Assembly (NCBI RefSeq): GCF_003352185.1
Contig: NZ_CP029608.1
Span: 3,162,001-3,226,000, forward strand
Direction: 5' to 3'
Origin: Pseudomonas kribbensis
GTDB lineage: Bacteria > Pseudomonadota > Gammaproteobacteria > Pseudomonadales > Pseudomonadaceae
DNA length: 64,000 nt
Shown: positions 9,559 through 17,858 of the stretch, one piece after another
How positions within the stretch are numbered: position 1 is the stretch's first letter
Layout: each line of letters opens with the position of its first letter
Position numbers and translations under genes: made by a program
Notes under the pieces: generated by a model
Database searches by the model: none
Told to the model about the DNA's origin: nothing
The model's input: only the letters and a program-made list of their open reading frames with translations

Positions 9559-9653
9559 CACCGCGACCTGGGCGACTCATTCTTCGTCGCGGATCTGCAT
9601 CAGCGCGAACCCAAGCAGATTCAGGCCTTGCCACAGGTCGGGGTTGCTTGCGT
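9559..9653 (-). repeat. Right direct repeat: native NADAR gene 3' end (attR-like)
   Basis: This is the copy attached to the intact gene. It comprises 77 coding bases up to the stop at 9577 plus 18 bases beyond. Its twin lies at 7494-7588. Confidence 0.8.
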
Positions 9654-10122
9654 CTTGGTGATCCTGGGCGAGCCCGATGCCCCAGATGCTGTCGACCGGG
9701 CTTGCTTCAACGATGATGCTGGAGCCGGTTTCCTTGAGGAATGCATGCAGTTCCGGGTTTTGCGAGAACTTGGCCCGGTTGGCCCGGACGACAATCTCGT
9801 ATCGATGTTCCAGCCATTCGTGTTCGTTGAAGCCGCGTACCTTACGGCCAAGCGCTTTGGCTGCGTTGGGTGTGGGCGCCAATAGCACCTGAGCACGAAT
9901 GTCCTGATCGCCAAACAAGGCTGCCTTCTCGGCCATCATGAAATGTTCGGCAGTCGCATAGCGTTGCCCGTCGACAACGAATTCGGCTTCGAACCTCTGG
10001 CTGAAGCACGAAGCGGTTACGCCGTGCTTGCTGCGCTGGTGTCCCCAGAAAAAGACATAGTTCAGATCCTCTCCGGCGTTGAAGCGGGAGCGGAGGTCTT
10101 CCAGATATTTGGAGTCTTGCAA
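9577..10122 (-). CDS. NADAR-family protein (YbiA-like N-glycosidase fold)
   Basis: The product is 181 residues, close to the usual size. Family hallmarks visible are FFWGHQ near residue 25, FVVDGQRYATAEHFMMAEKAALFGD (about 49-73), the helix APTPNAAKALGRKVRGFNEHEW, and C-terminal SIWGIGL followed by WQGLNLLGFALMQIRDE. NADAR proteins cleave N-glycosidic bonds: YbiA-type members act on early riboflavin intermediates, and others remove ADP-ribose from modified guanine. Which reaction applies here cannot be decided. Its 3' end served as the integration target of the neighbouring decayed element and the reading frame was kept intact. Confidence 0.88.
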   Translation of the reverse strand: MQDSKYLEDLRSRFNAGEDLNYVFFWGHQRSKHGVTASCFSQRFEAEFVVDGQRYATAEHFMMAEKAALFGDQDIRAQVLLAPTPNAAKALGRKVRGFNEHEWLEHRYEIVVRANRAKFSQNPELHAFLKETGSSIIVEASPVDSIWGIGLAQDHQDASNPDLWQGLNLLGFALMQIRDEE

Positions 10123-10216
10123 TTGGACTTCCTTGGCAATTGGGTTTGGCGCGGGAGGTTTACCACATCATTCACTTGTGTTGAAACTCGTGCGAGTTCG
10201 GAGCATTTCAAACCTA

Positions 10217-10822
10217 TCAACACAATTTTTTGCGCACAGCCTTCAATACCGCTTCGGTGTACCAGGTCTCGACATCGATGGCGATAGCCTCACCCGCATC
10301 GGGCACTAACTCGATTTGGGTGTTTATGCCTTGCTCAAGAAGCATTCGCTGCGCTTCTTGAAGAAGTCGGCGTTTGCCTGTGAGCCAAAGTCGGTGTTCC
10401 CCCGTGAGCAATGCAAGGGTTTGCGGGTAGTTGCATTGCAGTTTTCGACGCAAGTTGACCAGTGCCGGTTTGTCAGTCCGGTCAAATATCGGAGTCAGTA
10501 CATACGGGTTGCCCGACGCTGCCTCCAGGTCGTATTTGTCTTGCAGATGATCATCGACACTCCAACCGACGACCATCTCATGCTCGCCCGTCCTGACGTT
10601 GATCAAGTGCGCGTTAACACCGACGTAACAGTGCTGCGTCATGCCGTGGACGACGAAATCCTCACTGTTACTGCGAATGACCCAGTAATCACCGTTGGCC
10701 GAAAGCTCACAGAACTGAATGACAAAACGTTCGGGCTTGCCATCTCTCATGACGCCGTCAGACAGGCCGAGCACAAATTCACAGGCCTGTTCTGCGGTTA
10801 GTTTGGCGTTGTGCTCTGTCAT
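10217..10822 (-). CDS. Hypothetical protein, 201 aa, immunity-protein-like
   Basis: I do not recognise it with certainty. The N-terminal half (FVIQFCELSANGDYWVIRSNSEDFVVHG ... GVNAHLINVRTGE) has the strand-rich pattern of YrhB/Imm35-type small proteins, which often end this domain with a 'x-V-x-TGE' turn. The C-terminal half (LVNLRRKLQCNYPQTLALLTGEHRLWLTGKRRLLQEAQRMLLEQGI) looks like an alpha/beta add-on. There is no signal peptide or membrane segment. It lies 94 bases upstream of the NADAR gene on the same strand. Immunity or anti-toxin roles are only a guess from the fold pattern and the accessory setting. Confidence 0.45.
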   Translation of the reverse strand: MTEHNAKLTAEQACEFVLGLSDGVMRDGKPERFVIQFCELSANGDYWVIRSNSEDFVVHGMTQHCYVGVNAHLINVRTGEHEMVVGWSVDDHLQDKYDLEAASGNPYVLTPIFDRTDKPALVNLRRKLQCNYPQTLALLTGEHRLWLTGKRRLLQEAQRMLLEQGINTQIELVPDAGEAIAIDVETWYTEAVLKAVRKKLC

Positions 10823-11134
10823 GCTTTGCCAAAACCAGACAATTTACCCAGCCAGCCTGCTGACGCAAGCCTGAGTGACTTTTCGAGGGTGTTCTTTTGC
10901 TGGGTATCCATGATGTCCATCGGCAGCTCCATCGATGCAGGCAAAAAAGAGTTACGAGAGCGCGCAGTTTTTCACGCTGCTGTGAAAACAGGAAGAACAA
11001 TAAGGGGGCCAAGCCTGCGCACACTTGGCCGTTGCGCTTCACGTTTGCGCACCTCCGGCTGTATCGTTATGCCTGCGGGCACGTCTCACGCCGGTACCCA
11101 CTGAGCGGCGCTGCGTTAGAATCGCGTCATGTGA
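10823..11134. other. Intergenic region, no gene recognised
   Basis: About 310 bases between divergent genes. I see no convincing coding potential or RNA gene. Promoters for both flanking genes must lie here but no strong -35/-10 pair stands out. Confidence 0.5.
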
Positions 11135-11416
11135 ATGAGCGATCAGGTCTGTTCGATGGATGATGCAACAAAGGCGCGCCTACAGTGGCTGGACGAGTCG
11201 GCCAGCGATCATGGTTGGAACAATCGTGAGGAAATTAACGCGAGTGAAAAATGCATTTGCAGCGCCTGCGGCCAATGGTCAGAACCCGCCCAAATCACAA
11301 AGTGGTACAACGAAAGGCACGCCTGTTGCCCTCATTGCGGGTTGACCGGTGTTGTTGTTGGCTCCAGGTCGGGGCTGCCGCTTGAGGCGTACGAGAACTG
11401 CCGAATCCCTGAGTAG
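11135..11416 (+). CDS. Small zinc-ribbon protein
   Basis: The 93-residue product has two cysteine pairs, CSAC (after KCI) and CPHC, with GQWSEPAQITKWYNERHACCPHCGLTGVVVGSRSGLPLEAY around them. This is the pattern of a family of small cytoplasmic proteins that bind zinc through two CxxC knuckles and end in a '(G/S)-LPL-(T/E)' segment. No enzymatic residues are evident and the function of the family is not known to me. The start at 11135 is the first in frame but its ribosome-binding site is weak, and M8 (11156) is an alternative. It converges on the DUF4259 gene across a hairpin terminator. Confidence 0.55.
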   Translation: MSDQVCSMDDATKARLQWLDESASDHGWNNREEINASEKCICSACGQWSEPAQITKWYNERHACCPHCGLTGVVVGSRSGLPLEAYENCRIPE

Positions 11417-11438
11417 AAGTAGAAAAGAGAAAAAGTAG

Positions 11439-11486
11439 AAAAGGGGACTGATTTATTTTCTAGAGAAGTTAAGTCAGTCCTCTTTT
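11439..11486. terminator. Bidirectional hairpin terminator
   Basis: Arms AAAAGGGGACTGA and TCAGTCCTCTTTT pair with one mismatch around a 22-base loop. It lies between two convergent genes ending at 11416 and 11492. Confidence 0.65.
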
Positions 11487-11491
11487 CGATA

Positions 11492-11896
11492 CTATCGACC
11501 TAGCGATGCTTTTATAAGGCGCAGTCCGTCTTGCCAAGACTCGTATTCTTCACTCTCGATCCAAAGCTCCGCGAGCTCTGAGTTTTCGGATAGCACACGC
11601 TCAATGACCACTTGTGCTTTGGTGAGCAGAGCCGAACCTGGTTTAGTCGTTTGACTCTTCACCCAAGTAGATAGCGCCTCATCAAGGGTTCCAGGGATTT
11701 CCTGGCCGTTGAGTAAAGCCAAAACCGCTGCAGCAGCTATCCCACGGTCCGCCTCTGGAGCCTCCAGATACTCATCCGCTGCAATTACATCCTCCAGCGC
11801 TGACTGGATCAGGTCGAGATCGCTGGACTCGCTCAGTTCAATAGCAAAATCAGCTGCTTCGTCGTTCCCAAATGCATGAATTGACCATGTACCCAT
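11492..11896 (-). CDS. DUF4259-family protein
   Basis: The ATG at 11896 is preferred over 11917 because AAGGACGAATTATCG precedes it and the family characteristically begins MGTWxxxAFGNDxAxDF, as here. The 134-residue protein is alpha-helical and acidic (LIQSALEDVIAADEYLEAPEADRGIAAAAVLALLNG), matching the DUF4259 layout. Members are cytoplasmic, often found in polymorphic-toxin immunity settings, but have no established activity. It stands alone between a terminator and a truncated reading frame. Confidence 0.75.
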   Translation of the reverse strand: MGTWSIHAFGNDEAADFAIELSESSDLDLIQSALEDVIAADEYLEAPEADRGIAAAAVLALLNGQEIPGTLDEALSTWVKSQTTKPGSALLTKAQVVIERVLSENSELAELWIESEEYESWQDGLRLIKASLGR

Positions 11897-12003
11897 CGAT
11901 AATTCGTCCTTTAACATCGGTGCTGCAGCACCAAGAATTTACGCAGTTCGGAAGTGCGGTTGCAACCTGCGGGTTTTTTTCGTACGCGAAGTAAAAGTGC
12001 TGA

Positions 12004-12219
12004 TTACTTGTTCCGCATCAGCACATACGCTTCACCGCCGTTCCGGTCATGCTGAAGAATAAAGTTGTTGTCCTGGATACGCACCTTCGATGGCACACGA
12101 CCTGCTACCGGCGTTTGCGAGTAAGTCTGTGCGGCGCTCAGCAGCTGGCGGGTCAGACGGTGCGCACCAGGGCTGACCTGACAGCGCTCGGCACATGCAC
12201 TTATCCAGGACCGGCCCAC
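12004..12219 (-). pseudogene. Possible C-terminal gene fragment
   Basis: A 71-codon reading frame ends VPSKVRIQDNNFILQHDRNGGEAYVLMRNK, which looks protein-like. The first 15 or so codons run into the tail of the neighbouring catabolic operon. I suspect the 3' remnant of a gene cut when the catabolic cluster arrived, with the true N-terminus missing. Family not recognised. Confidence 0.3.
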
Positions 12220-12255
12220 CGCTGCGTGGGCGGCAAGCCGGCAATGTTGCGCAGT

Positions 12256-13275
12256 TCAGCGCTTGAGAAGGTCCAGCGCGACGTCGACGATCATGTCTTC
12301 CTGCCCACCAACCATGCGACGTCTGCCCAGTTCGACCAGTATGTCCAGGGTCTTGAGGCCGTACCTGGCGGCGGCATTTTCGGCATGCCGCAGGAAGCTT
12401 GAATAGACGCCGGCATAACCCAGTGCCAGGGTTTCACGGTCGACCCGCACCGGGCGGTCCTGCAGCGGACGCACGATGTCGTCGGCGGCGTCCATCAGGG
12501 TGTAAAGGTCCGTGCCGTGGTTCCAGCCGAGACGTTCGGCGGCGGCAATAAATACTTCCAGCGGTGCGTTGCCGGCACCAGCCCCCATCCCGGCCAGACT
12601 TGCATCGATCCGGTCGCAGCCTTCCTCGACAGCGGTGATCGAGTTGGCGACCCCCAGCGACAGGTTGTGGTGGGCGTGCATGCCGGTTTCGGTTTCTGGT
12701 TTCAGCACGGCTTTGAACGCCCGGAAGCGCTCGCGAACATCCTGCATGTTCATCGCGCCACCGGAGTCGGCCATGTACACGCAGGTCGCGCCATAGCTTT
12801 CCATCAGCCGGGCCTGGGCCGCCAGGTGCTCAGGGGCGATCATGTGGCTCATCATCAGGAAACCGACGGTGTCCATACCCAATTCGCGAGCATATTCGAT
12901 GTGCTGTTTCGAAACGTCGGCTTCCGTACAGTGCGTGGCGATGCGCACCACCCGTGCGCCGGCGTCATAGGCAGCCTTGAGGTCGTGCACCGTGCCGATT
13001 CCCGGCAGCAGCAGGGTGGTGATTTTGGCGTGCTCGATGACATCGGCCGCCGCCTCGATCCATTCCAGGTCGGTATGGGCGGCAAAGCCATAGTTGAAGC
13101 TCGAACCCTGCAGGCCGTCGCCGTGGGCGATTTCGATCGAATCGACCCTGGCCTTGTCCAGTGCGCGCGCAATGTCCTGAACATTCTGCAGCGAGTACTG
13201 ATGGCGGATGGCATGGCTGCCATCGCGCAGGGTCACGTCGGAGATGTAGATTTTCTTGCCGGGATTGAATGTCAT
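12256..13275 (-). CDS. mhpE: 4-hydroxy-2-oxovalerate aldolase (cluster 1 copy)
   Basis: The 339-residue product is a DmpG/MhpE-type class II aldolase that splits 4-hydroxy-2-oxovalerate (or a homologue) into pyruvate and an aldehyde. [10 protein letters not shown] carries the catalytic Arg-Asp pair, [13 protein letters not shown] the metal-binding histidines, and the C-terminal communication domain is complete. It is the last gene of the first meta-cleavage operon and follows the partner dehydrogenase by 10 bases; the pair normally form a substrate-channelling complex. The protein differs from the mhpE product at 28281-29291 at only about a dozen positions counted by eye, so the two are recent duplicates or have been homogenised. 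A hairpin without a T-run follows the stop. Confidence 0.93.
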   Translation of the reverse strand: MTFNPGKKIYISDVTLRDGSHAIRHQYSLQNVQDIARALDKARVDSIEIAHGDGLQGSSFNYGFAAHTDLEWIEAAADVIEHAKITTLLLPGIGTVHDLKAAYDAGARVVRIATHCTEADVSKQHIEYARELGMDTVGFLMMSHMIAPEHLAAQARLMESYGATCVYMADSGGAMNMQDVRERFRAFKAVLKPETETGMHAHHNLSLGVANSITAVEEGCDRIDASLAGMGAGAGNAPLEVFIAAAERLGWNHGTDLYTLMDAADDIVRPLQDRPVRVDRETLALGYAGVYSSFLRHAENAAARYGLKTLDILVELGRRRMVGGQEDMIVDVALDLLKR

Positions 13276-13285
13276 GTCGGGCCCC

Positions 13286-14227
13286 TCAGGCGTTGAGCAT
13301 CGACTGCGCCATGCGCTCGGCGGTGGCCAAGGCAGCGGAGGTCATGATGTCGAGATTGCCGGCGTAGGCAGGCAGGTAATGGGCGGCGCCTTCGACCTCA
13401 AGGAATACCGAGGTCTTGAGGCCGCTGAAGCGTCCCAGCCCCGGAATGTTCAGGGGTGCCGATTCGGCAATGACGTCAAACTGAACCTTCTGTTTCAGGC
13501 GATAACCCGGCACATAGGCCTGGACGGCCGCCACCATCTCCTCGACGGAAGCCTCTATCTGCGCCTGATCGGCGGTTTCGGACAGCACGAACACCGTGTC
13601 ACGCATCATCAGCGGCGGTTCGGCCGGGTTCATGATGATGATCGCCTTGCCTTTGGACGCCCCACCCACCATTTCGATGGCCCTGGAGGTGGTTTCTGTG
13701 AACTCGTCAATGTTGGCGCGGGTGCCGGGGCCGGCCGATTTGCTGGCGATCGAAGCGACGATTTCGGCGTAGTGAACCCGGGCAACACGGGATACGGCGG
13801 CGACCACTGGAATGGTCGCCTGACCGCCGCAGGTGACCATGTTGACGTTGAGTCGATCCAGATTTTGCTCCAGATTGACCACTGGAATGCAGTAAGGGCC
13901 GATAGCTGCCGGAGTGAGGTCGATCAGGCGGATACCCGGCTTGATCGAGCGCAGGCGTTTTTCGTTCTCGATATGGGCGCTAGCCGAGGTGGCATCGAAG
14001 ACGAAATCGATGTCCTTGAACGCGTCCATGCGGATCAGGCCTTCAACCCCCTCGTGGGTGGTCGCAACGCCCATGCGTTCGGCGCGGGCGAGACCGTCGG
14101 ATGCAGGGTCGATCCCGACCATTACCGCCATTTCCAGGTGTCTGGCGTTGCGCAGAATCTTGATCATCAGGTCGGTGCCGATGTTGCCGGAGCCGATGAT
14201 GGCGACCTTGAGTTTGGTTTGACTCAT
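13286..14227 (-). CDS. mhpF: Acetaldehyde dehydrogenase (acylating), cluster 1 copy
   Basis: This 313-residue DmpF/MhpF-type enzyme converts the aldehyde released by the aldolase to its acyl-CoA with NAD+. [14 protein letters not shown] near the N-terminus is the nucleotide-binding loop. [18 protein letters not shown] sequence around residue 130 (here [14 protein letters not shown]) contains the catalytic cysteine. It pairs with the aldolase encoded just downstream. It is very similar to the copy at 29302-30237, including at the DNA level. Confidence 0.93.
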   Translation of the reverse strand: MSQTKLKVAIIGSGNIGTDLMIKILRNARHLEMAVMVGIDPASDGLARAERMGVATTHEGVEGLIRMDAFKDIDFVFDATSASAHIENEKRLRSIKPGIRLIDLTPAAIGPYCIPVVNLEQNLDRLNVNMVTCGGQATIPVVAAVSRVARVHYAEIVASIASKSAGPGTRANIDEFTETTSRAIEMVGGASKGKAIIIMNPAEPPLMMRDTVFVLSETADQAQIEASVEEMVAAVQAYVPGYRLKQKVQFDVIAESAPLNIPGLGRFSGLKTSVFLEVEGAAHYLPAYAGNLDIMTSAALATAERMAQSMLNA

Positions 14228-14285
14228 GGGAGCAATCTCTCAAATTGGCCAGGCCACGACAGCCTGGCGCAGAAGGACGGGCAGG

Positions 14286-15077
14286 TCAGATGAAGCGGCA
14301 ACGGATCTGGCCAAGTCGGGTGAGGTGCAAGTGCAGACTGTCGCCGGCCACGACAGGCGTCATCGGCCCCAAGGCGCCGGAGAGCAGCACGTCGCCGGCC
14401 TGCAAGGGACGGCCCATCCGGGCCATGGTGCGAGCCAGCCACAGGCAGGCGTCCACCGGATTGCCGAGGCATGCGGCACCGACTCCGATCGACGCCGTGG
14501 TGGCATTTTTTTCCAGCAGCATGCCTTCCAGCCGAAGGTCCAGCGAGGCGAGTGGAGTCGGCTGTTTACCCAGCACGTACAGCCCCGATGAAGCGTTGTC
14601 CGCCACCGTGTCCACCAGCGATATGTTCCAGTTCTCGATGGCCGAGTCGACGATTTCCAGCGCAGGCACCACGTACTCCACCGCCCGCAACAGTTCCGCG
14701 AGGGTCGTATCTTCATACGCAAGATCGCGGCCCAGAACGAACGCAATCTCGCCTTCGGCCTTGGGCTGGATCAACTGACTGATCTGGATCTCACCGCCAT
14801 CGGCGATTTCCATATCGGCGAACAGCATGCCGAAATCCGGTTGATCGACGCCCAGTTGCTGTTGCACGGCAGCCGAGGTCAGTCCAATTTTACGGCCGAC
14901 CAAGCGCCGTCCCTGGGCCAGGGCCCGTTGGGTGTTGATCTCCTGTACGGCATAGGCGCCGGTCAACGAATCGATACCGAAAGTGGACGAGATCCGTGCA
15001 CAGGGTTCGCGTTGCTCCCGTGCTCTGGCCAGGGCTGCGGCGGCGTCTTGCAGCGGCTGCAAAGGGAACTGGCTCAT
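14286..15077 (-). CDS. 2-oxopent-4-enoate (2-hydroxypentadienoate) hydratase
   Basis: A 263-residue MhpD/DmpE/BphE-type hydratase of the FAH-like superfamily. It adds water to the dienoate left after C-C hydrolysis. Visible features are [28 protein letters not shown], the acidic metal site around PKAEGEIAFVLGRDL, and [21 protein letters not shown] sequence (here [12 protein letters not shown]). Unlike the aldolase and dehydrogenase, it is clearly diverged from the mhpD product at 30250-31038. Its start overlaps the end of the flavoprotein hydroxylase gene by four bases, so it belongs to the same operon. Confidence 0.9.
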   Translation of the reverse strand: MSQFPLQPLQDAAAALARAREQREPCARISSTFGIDSLTGAYAVQEINTQRALAQGRRLVGRKIGLTSAAVQQQLGVDQPDFGMLFADMEIADGGEIQISQLIQPKAEGEIAFVLGRDLAYEDTTLAELLRAVEYVVPALEIVDSAIENWNISLVDTVADNASSGLYVLGKQPTPLASLDLRLEGMLLEKNATTASIGVGAACLGNPVDACLWLARTMARMGRPLQAGDVLLSGALGPMTPVVAGDSLHLHLTRLGQIRCRFI

Positions 15078-16825
15078 GCGATTTTCCTCAGCAGTCGAGG
15101 CTCGTCTGCGACGACTTCAGCACTGGGGCTCCATTGCAGCTGGAACTTGAGTTCGTTGATGGCCCGATCCAGATCCGCGGCCTCGACCATGGCGAAGGTG
15201 AATTTGTCCGGGCGCACCACGGCGACGGCTCCGCTGGAGAACCCCGAGCGTTTGAACCAGGCGACCATCTCGCCCTGCACGTCCTCCAGCTCGAGCAACT
15301 CTTTAGTATTGGAGCGATCGGTATTGGCGCCCTGCGGACGGGTGCCGAACGGGAAGAGGGTGGCGAAACGCGTGTTCTGGATGTCCAGCAGTTTCCGGGA
15401 GGCCTGACTCAGGTGGGCCCGTGGATCGACTTCAAGACCGATCAAGGCAAAACCGTCGCCCAGCAGATCATCGAGCAATACACGCTGGCCCTTGAAGGTG
15501 CGGACTTCGGGTTGCGGAATCATCCGCCCTTCAGGCGAGCGCCGGTGGCGGCGTGGCATGCCCAGATAGCTGTCAGGGACATAGGTCGGAGCCGGTTTGA
15601 AACGGCCTTCGCGAACATAGCGGCCGAGAAACGGCGTCGCCAGGACGGTCTTGACCAGCAGGTTGCGCATCAGGCTGGAAACCGGACTGGACATCGAGAC
15701 GAAGTCTTTCATCTGCACCGAAATATCAATCATCGCCTTGGCATGGTGGAAGCGTTCGCTGCCATAGGTGTCGAGCAGCCGCTCACCGGCTTGCCCCTTG
15801 ATCACGGCGTCGATTTTCCAGGCCAGGTTGTAGGCGTCACGCACACCGGAACTCATGCCCTGACCCATGAACTGCGGCGTCATGTGGGCAGCATCGCCGG
15901 CAATCAAAACCCGACCCTTGCGCCAATCCTTCGCCACCAGGGCGTTGAAGGTGTAGACCAGCTTGCGTTTGACCTCGAACTTGTCCGGATCGACGTAACG
16001 GCTGATCAGGTTGCGCACCACGGTCGGGTCTTCCATCTGTTCGCGCGTCTGGCCAGGCATCAGCATGAATTCGAAACGATGGAAACGACCGGGCTGAGGA
16101 CAGCAGACCGTCGGACAATCCGGGTCGCAGATGAAGCTGAAGTAGGGCAGATGACGCAAGGCATCCTCGCCTTCTTTCATCTCCAGATCGACCACCAGCC
16201 AGGGTTCGGGAAAGTTCTTGCCGCTCATGCCGATGCCCAAGGCCTCACGGACCGTGCTGCGGCCGCCGTCAGCCCCCACCAGATAGCGCCCGCGAATGGT
16301 TTGCGGGTCAGGATCGACTTCGGATGCCTGCCGGGCATCCGTCGCATCACTGAAACGGAAGGTGCTGGTGGCCTGATGGGTCACGGTCACCCCATGTTCA
16401 TCCTGTGTGAACTGCGTGAGTTCACGACCACGGGCGACCCGCACATTGGGGTAACGCTCGAGCAGATCGCTCAGCGTGGTTTCCAGCCAGGGCTGGTAAA
16501 GGAAGTTGATGATCGGCCAGCCGTAGGGGCGATCGAGGCGCCAGTACTGGCCGAGGATCTTGCCATTGGCCAGCACCCACTGAGCGGGCGTATCGACTTG
16601 CATGTTGGCTGAAAGCTCGGCGGCAACACCGGCCGCCTGCATGACGCGCATGCATTCGTCGTCCGTATAGACCGCCCGGGCGTTGCCGTAAAACATGGGC
16701 TCGCGTTCCAGTACGAGCACCGACAGACCACGCTTGCCGAGCAGATGCGCGAGCGTGGCGCCCGTCGGGCCAAGCCCGGAAATAATCACGTCGACGCTCG
16801 TTACAGACTCGTTTTTGTTATTCAT
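15074..16825 (-). CDS. FAD-dependent aromatic hydroxylase (MhpA/PheA-type group A monooxygenase)
   Basis: The 583-residue flavoprotein has the three group A fingerprints: GLGPTGA near residue 18 (FAD dinucleotide loop), GADGGRSTVR near residue 190 (the DG motif), and RVLIAGDAAHMTPQFMGQGM near residue 310 (the GD motif). A C-terminal thioredoxin-like region follows, as in phenol hydroxylase and MhpA. It should hydroxylate a phenolic substrate to a catechol with NAD(P)H and O2, feeding the dioxygenase encoded immediately upstream. The real substrate is unknown. It is diverged from the mhpA product at 32903-34561. Genes of this operon start with similar MNNK/MNNQ codons. Confidence 0.88.
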   Translation of the reverse strand: MNNKNESVTSVDVIISGLGPTGATLAHLLGKRGLSVLVLEREPMFYGNARAVYTDDECMRVMQAAGVAAELSANMQVDTPAQWVLANGKILGQYWRLDRPYGWPIINFLYQPWLETTLSDLLERYPNVRVARGRELTQFTQDEHGVTVTHQATSTFRFSDATDARQASEVDPDPQTIRGRYLVGADGGRSTVREALGIGMSGKNFPEPWLVVDLEMKEGEDALRHLPYFSFICDPDCPTVCCPQPGRFHRFEFMLMPGQTREQMEDPTVVRNLISRYVDPDKFEVKRKLVYTFNALVAKDWRKGRVLIAGDAAHMTPQFMGQGMSSGVRDAYNLAWKIDAVIKGQAGERLLDTYGSERFHHAKAMIDISVQMKDFVSMSSPVSSLMRNLLVKTVLATPFLGRYVREGRFKPAPTYVPDSYLGMPRRHRRSPEGRMIPQPEVRTFKGQRVLLDDLLGDGFALIGLEVDPRAHLSQASRKLLDIQNTRFATLFPFGTRPQGANTDRSNTKELLELEDVQGEMVAWFKRSGFSSGAVAVVRPDKFTFAMVEAADLDRAINELKFQLQWSPSAEVVADEPRLLRKIA

Positions 16826-16838
16826 GACGATATCTCTC

Positions 16839-17849
16839 TTACAGCGGTGAATATTCGGGCTTGAGCAACGAACGTGTGCCGCGGGCGAAGTTGCCCAGAT
16901 TGGTGGTCAACGTGTGCCAGGCACCGCTTTTCTCCGGGCGATGCCCCCAAAGGCTGATGCCTTGATAGGAGGTTGTGCGCCAAAGAGCCTCATCGACCAC
17001 CCTGGCGTTGCAACCCAGTTCCAGCTCGAAACCGCTGGGGCTCATCACGTAGAACGATTGCTCACGGTCGTTGGGGTGCTCACCGATTTCGTGGGCCATT
17101 TCGAAACCGAGCGTGCGGCAGCGCAAATAGGCGTTGGTCAGTTCGCTGACCGAGGTGGTCAGCAGGTTCATGTGCTGCACACGGGTACGAATCGGATCCA
17201 TCGGCAGGCCACGCAAACGGGCGATGGCAATCGAGTGGTGACGTTCGTTGACCCGGAAGAAATCAATGTCCAGGGTCACTCCGGCAATCCGCTCGACGAT
17301 GTGGTCGCTGGCTCTGGCATCAAATATTTCCTGCCAGAAACGCTGCATCTGCTTTGGCTTGCGCGAGGTGATCGCCAGGTGGCCCATCCCGGCGGAACCG
17401 GTGATGAAACCTGCACTGAGCATGTTCAGTGGCTTGTCGCTCAGCAGCGGTTCCCAGAACAGCTCGACGGCCATGCGTTTGGGGCCGAGCACCCGCCAGA
17501 ACCTTTTCACCCCACGTTGTGCGGCTTCTTCCGGTTGGCTGGGCTGCGCTTCGATACCGAGGCGTTGCAGGCGCTTGAGCACTTCATCGAGGGTGGACTG
17601 GTCGCGTAATTGCCAGCCGACGGCAAGAAAATCTTCCTGCGGACCGCGCTGGATAATGATCCGCCGCTGGTGTTGATCCATACGAAAAGCCAGGGTTTGC
17701 TCGTCCGAACTGGCCAGGTGCAGGCCGATGCCGTGCTGGAGCAGCTCACGCCAACGCGCCAGGTGGCGGGACTCGATCAATGCATAGCCCATGCTGCTGG
17801 CGCCGAAGATGTCCGGCGTTGTTCGACTGATCGTTGCTTGATTATTCAT
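16839..17849 (-). CDS. Type I extradiol ring-cleavage dioxygenase (BphC/HsaC-like)
   Basis: The 336-residue product has two VOC modules. The C-terminal one carries the Fe(II) ligands: His in MGHLAITS (about residue 156), His in VQHMNLLTTS (about 225) and Glu in GFELELGCN (about 280). HHSIAIARL supplies the usual second-sphere histidine. It should open a catechol ring next to the diol, giving a meta-cleavage product for the hydrolase encoded next. The mhp pathway in this window uses an unrelated LigB-type dioxygenase, so cluster 1 is not simply a second mhp operon. BphC-type enzymes favour bulky or 3-substituted catechols. Confidence 0.88.
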   Translation of the reverse strand: MNNQATISRTTPDIFGASSMGYALIESRHLARWRELLQHGIGLHLASSDEQTLAFRMDQHQRRIIIQRGPQEDFLAVGWQLRDQSTLDEVLKRLQRLGIEAQPSQPEEAAQRGVKRFWRVLGPKRMAVELFWEPLLSDKPLNMLSAGFITGSAGMGHLAITSRKPKQMQRFWQEIFDARASDHIVERIAGVTLDIDFFRVNERHHSIAIARLRGLPMDPIRTRVQHMNLLTTSVSELTNAYLRCRTLGFEMAHEIGEHPNDREQSFYVMSPSGFELELGCNARVVDEALWRTTSYQGISLWGHRPEKSGAWHTLTTNLGNFARGTRSLLKPEYSPL

Positions 17850-17858
17850 GACGACAAC

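Larger units (their letters stand above)
7494..9653. mobile_element. Decayed integrative element inserted in the 3' end of the NADAR gene
   Basis: The interval is bounded by two 95-bp direct repeats (7494-7588 and 9559-9653) that differ at only a handful of positions. The right repeat is the 3' end of the intact NADAR gene plus 18 bases beyond its stop. The left one is an orphan copy. A degraded tyrosine recombinase (9091-9530) sits directly inside the right repeat. This is the layout left by site-specific integration into a gene end, where the element carries a copy of the target that restores the gene. Cargo is one small unknown gene and one frameshifted membrane-protein gene. Inference from layout; no strand-exchange site was mapped. 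Confidence 0.65.
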
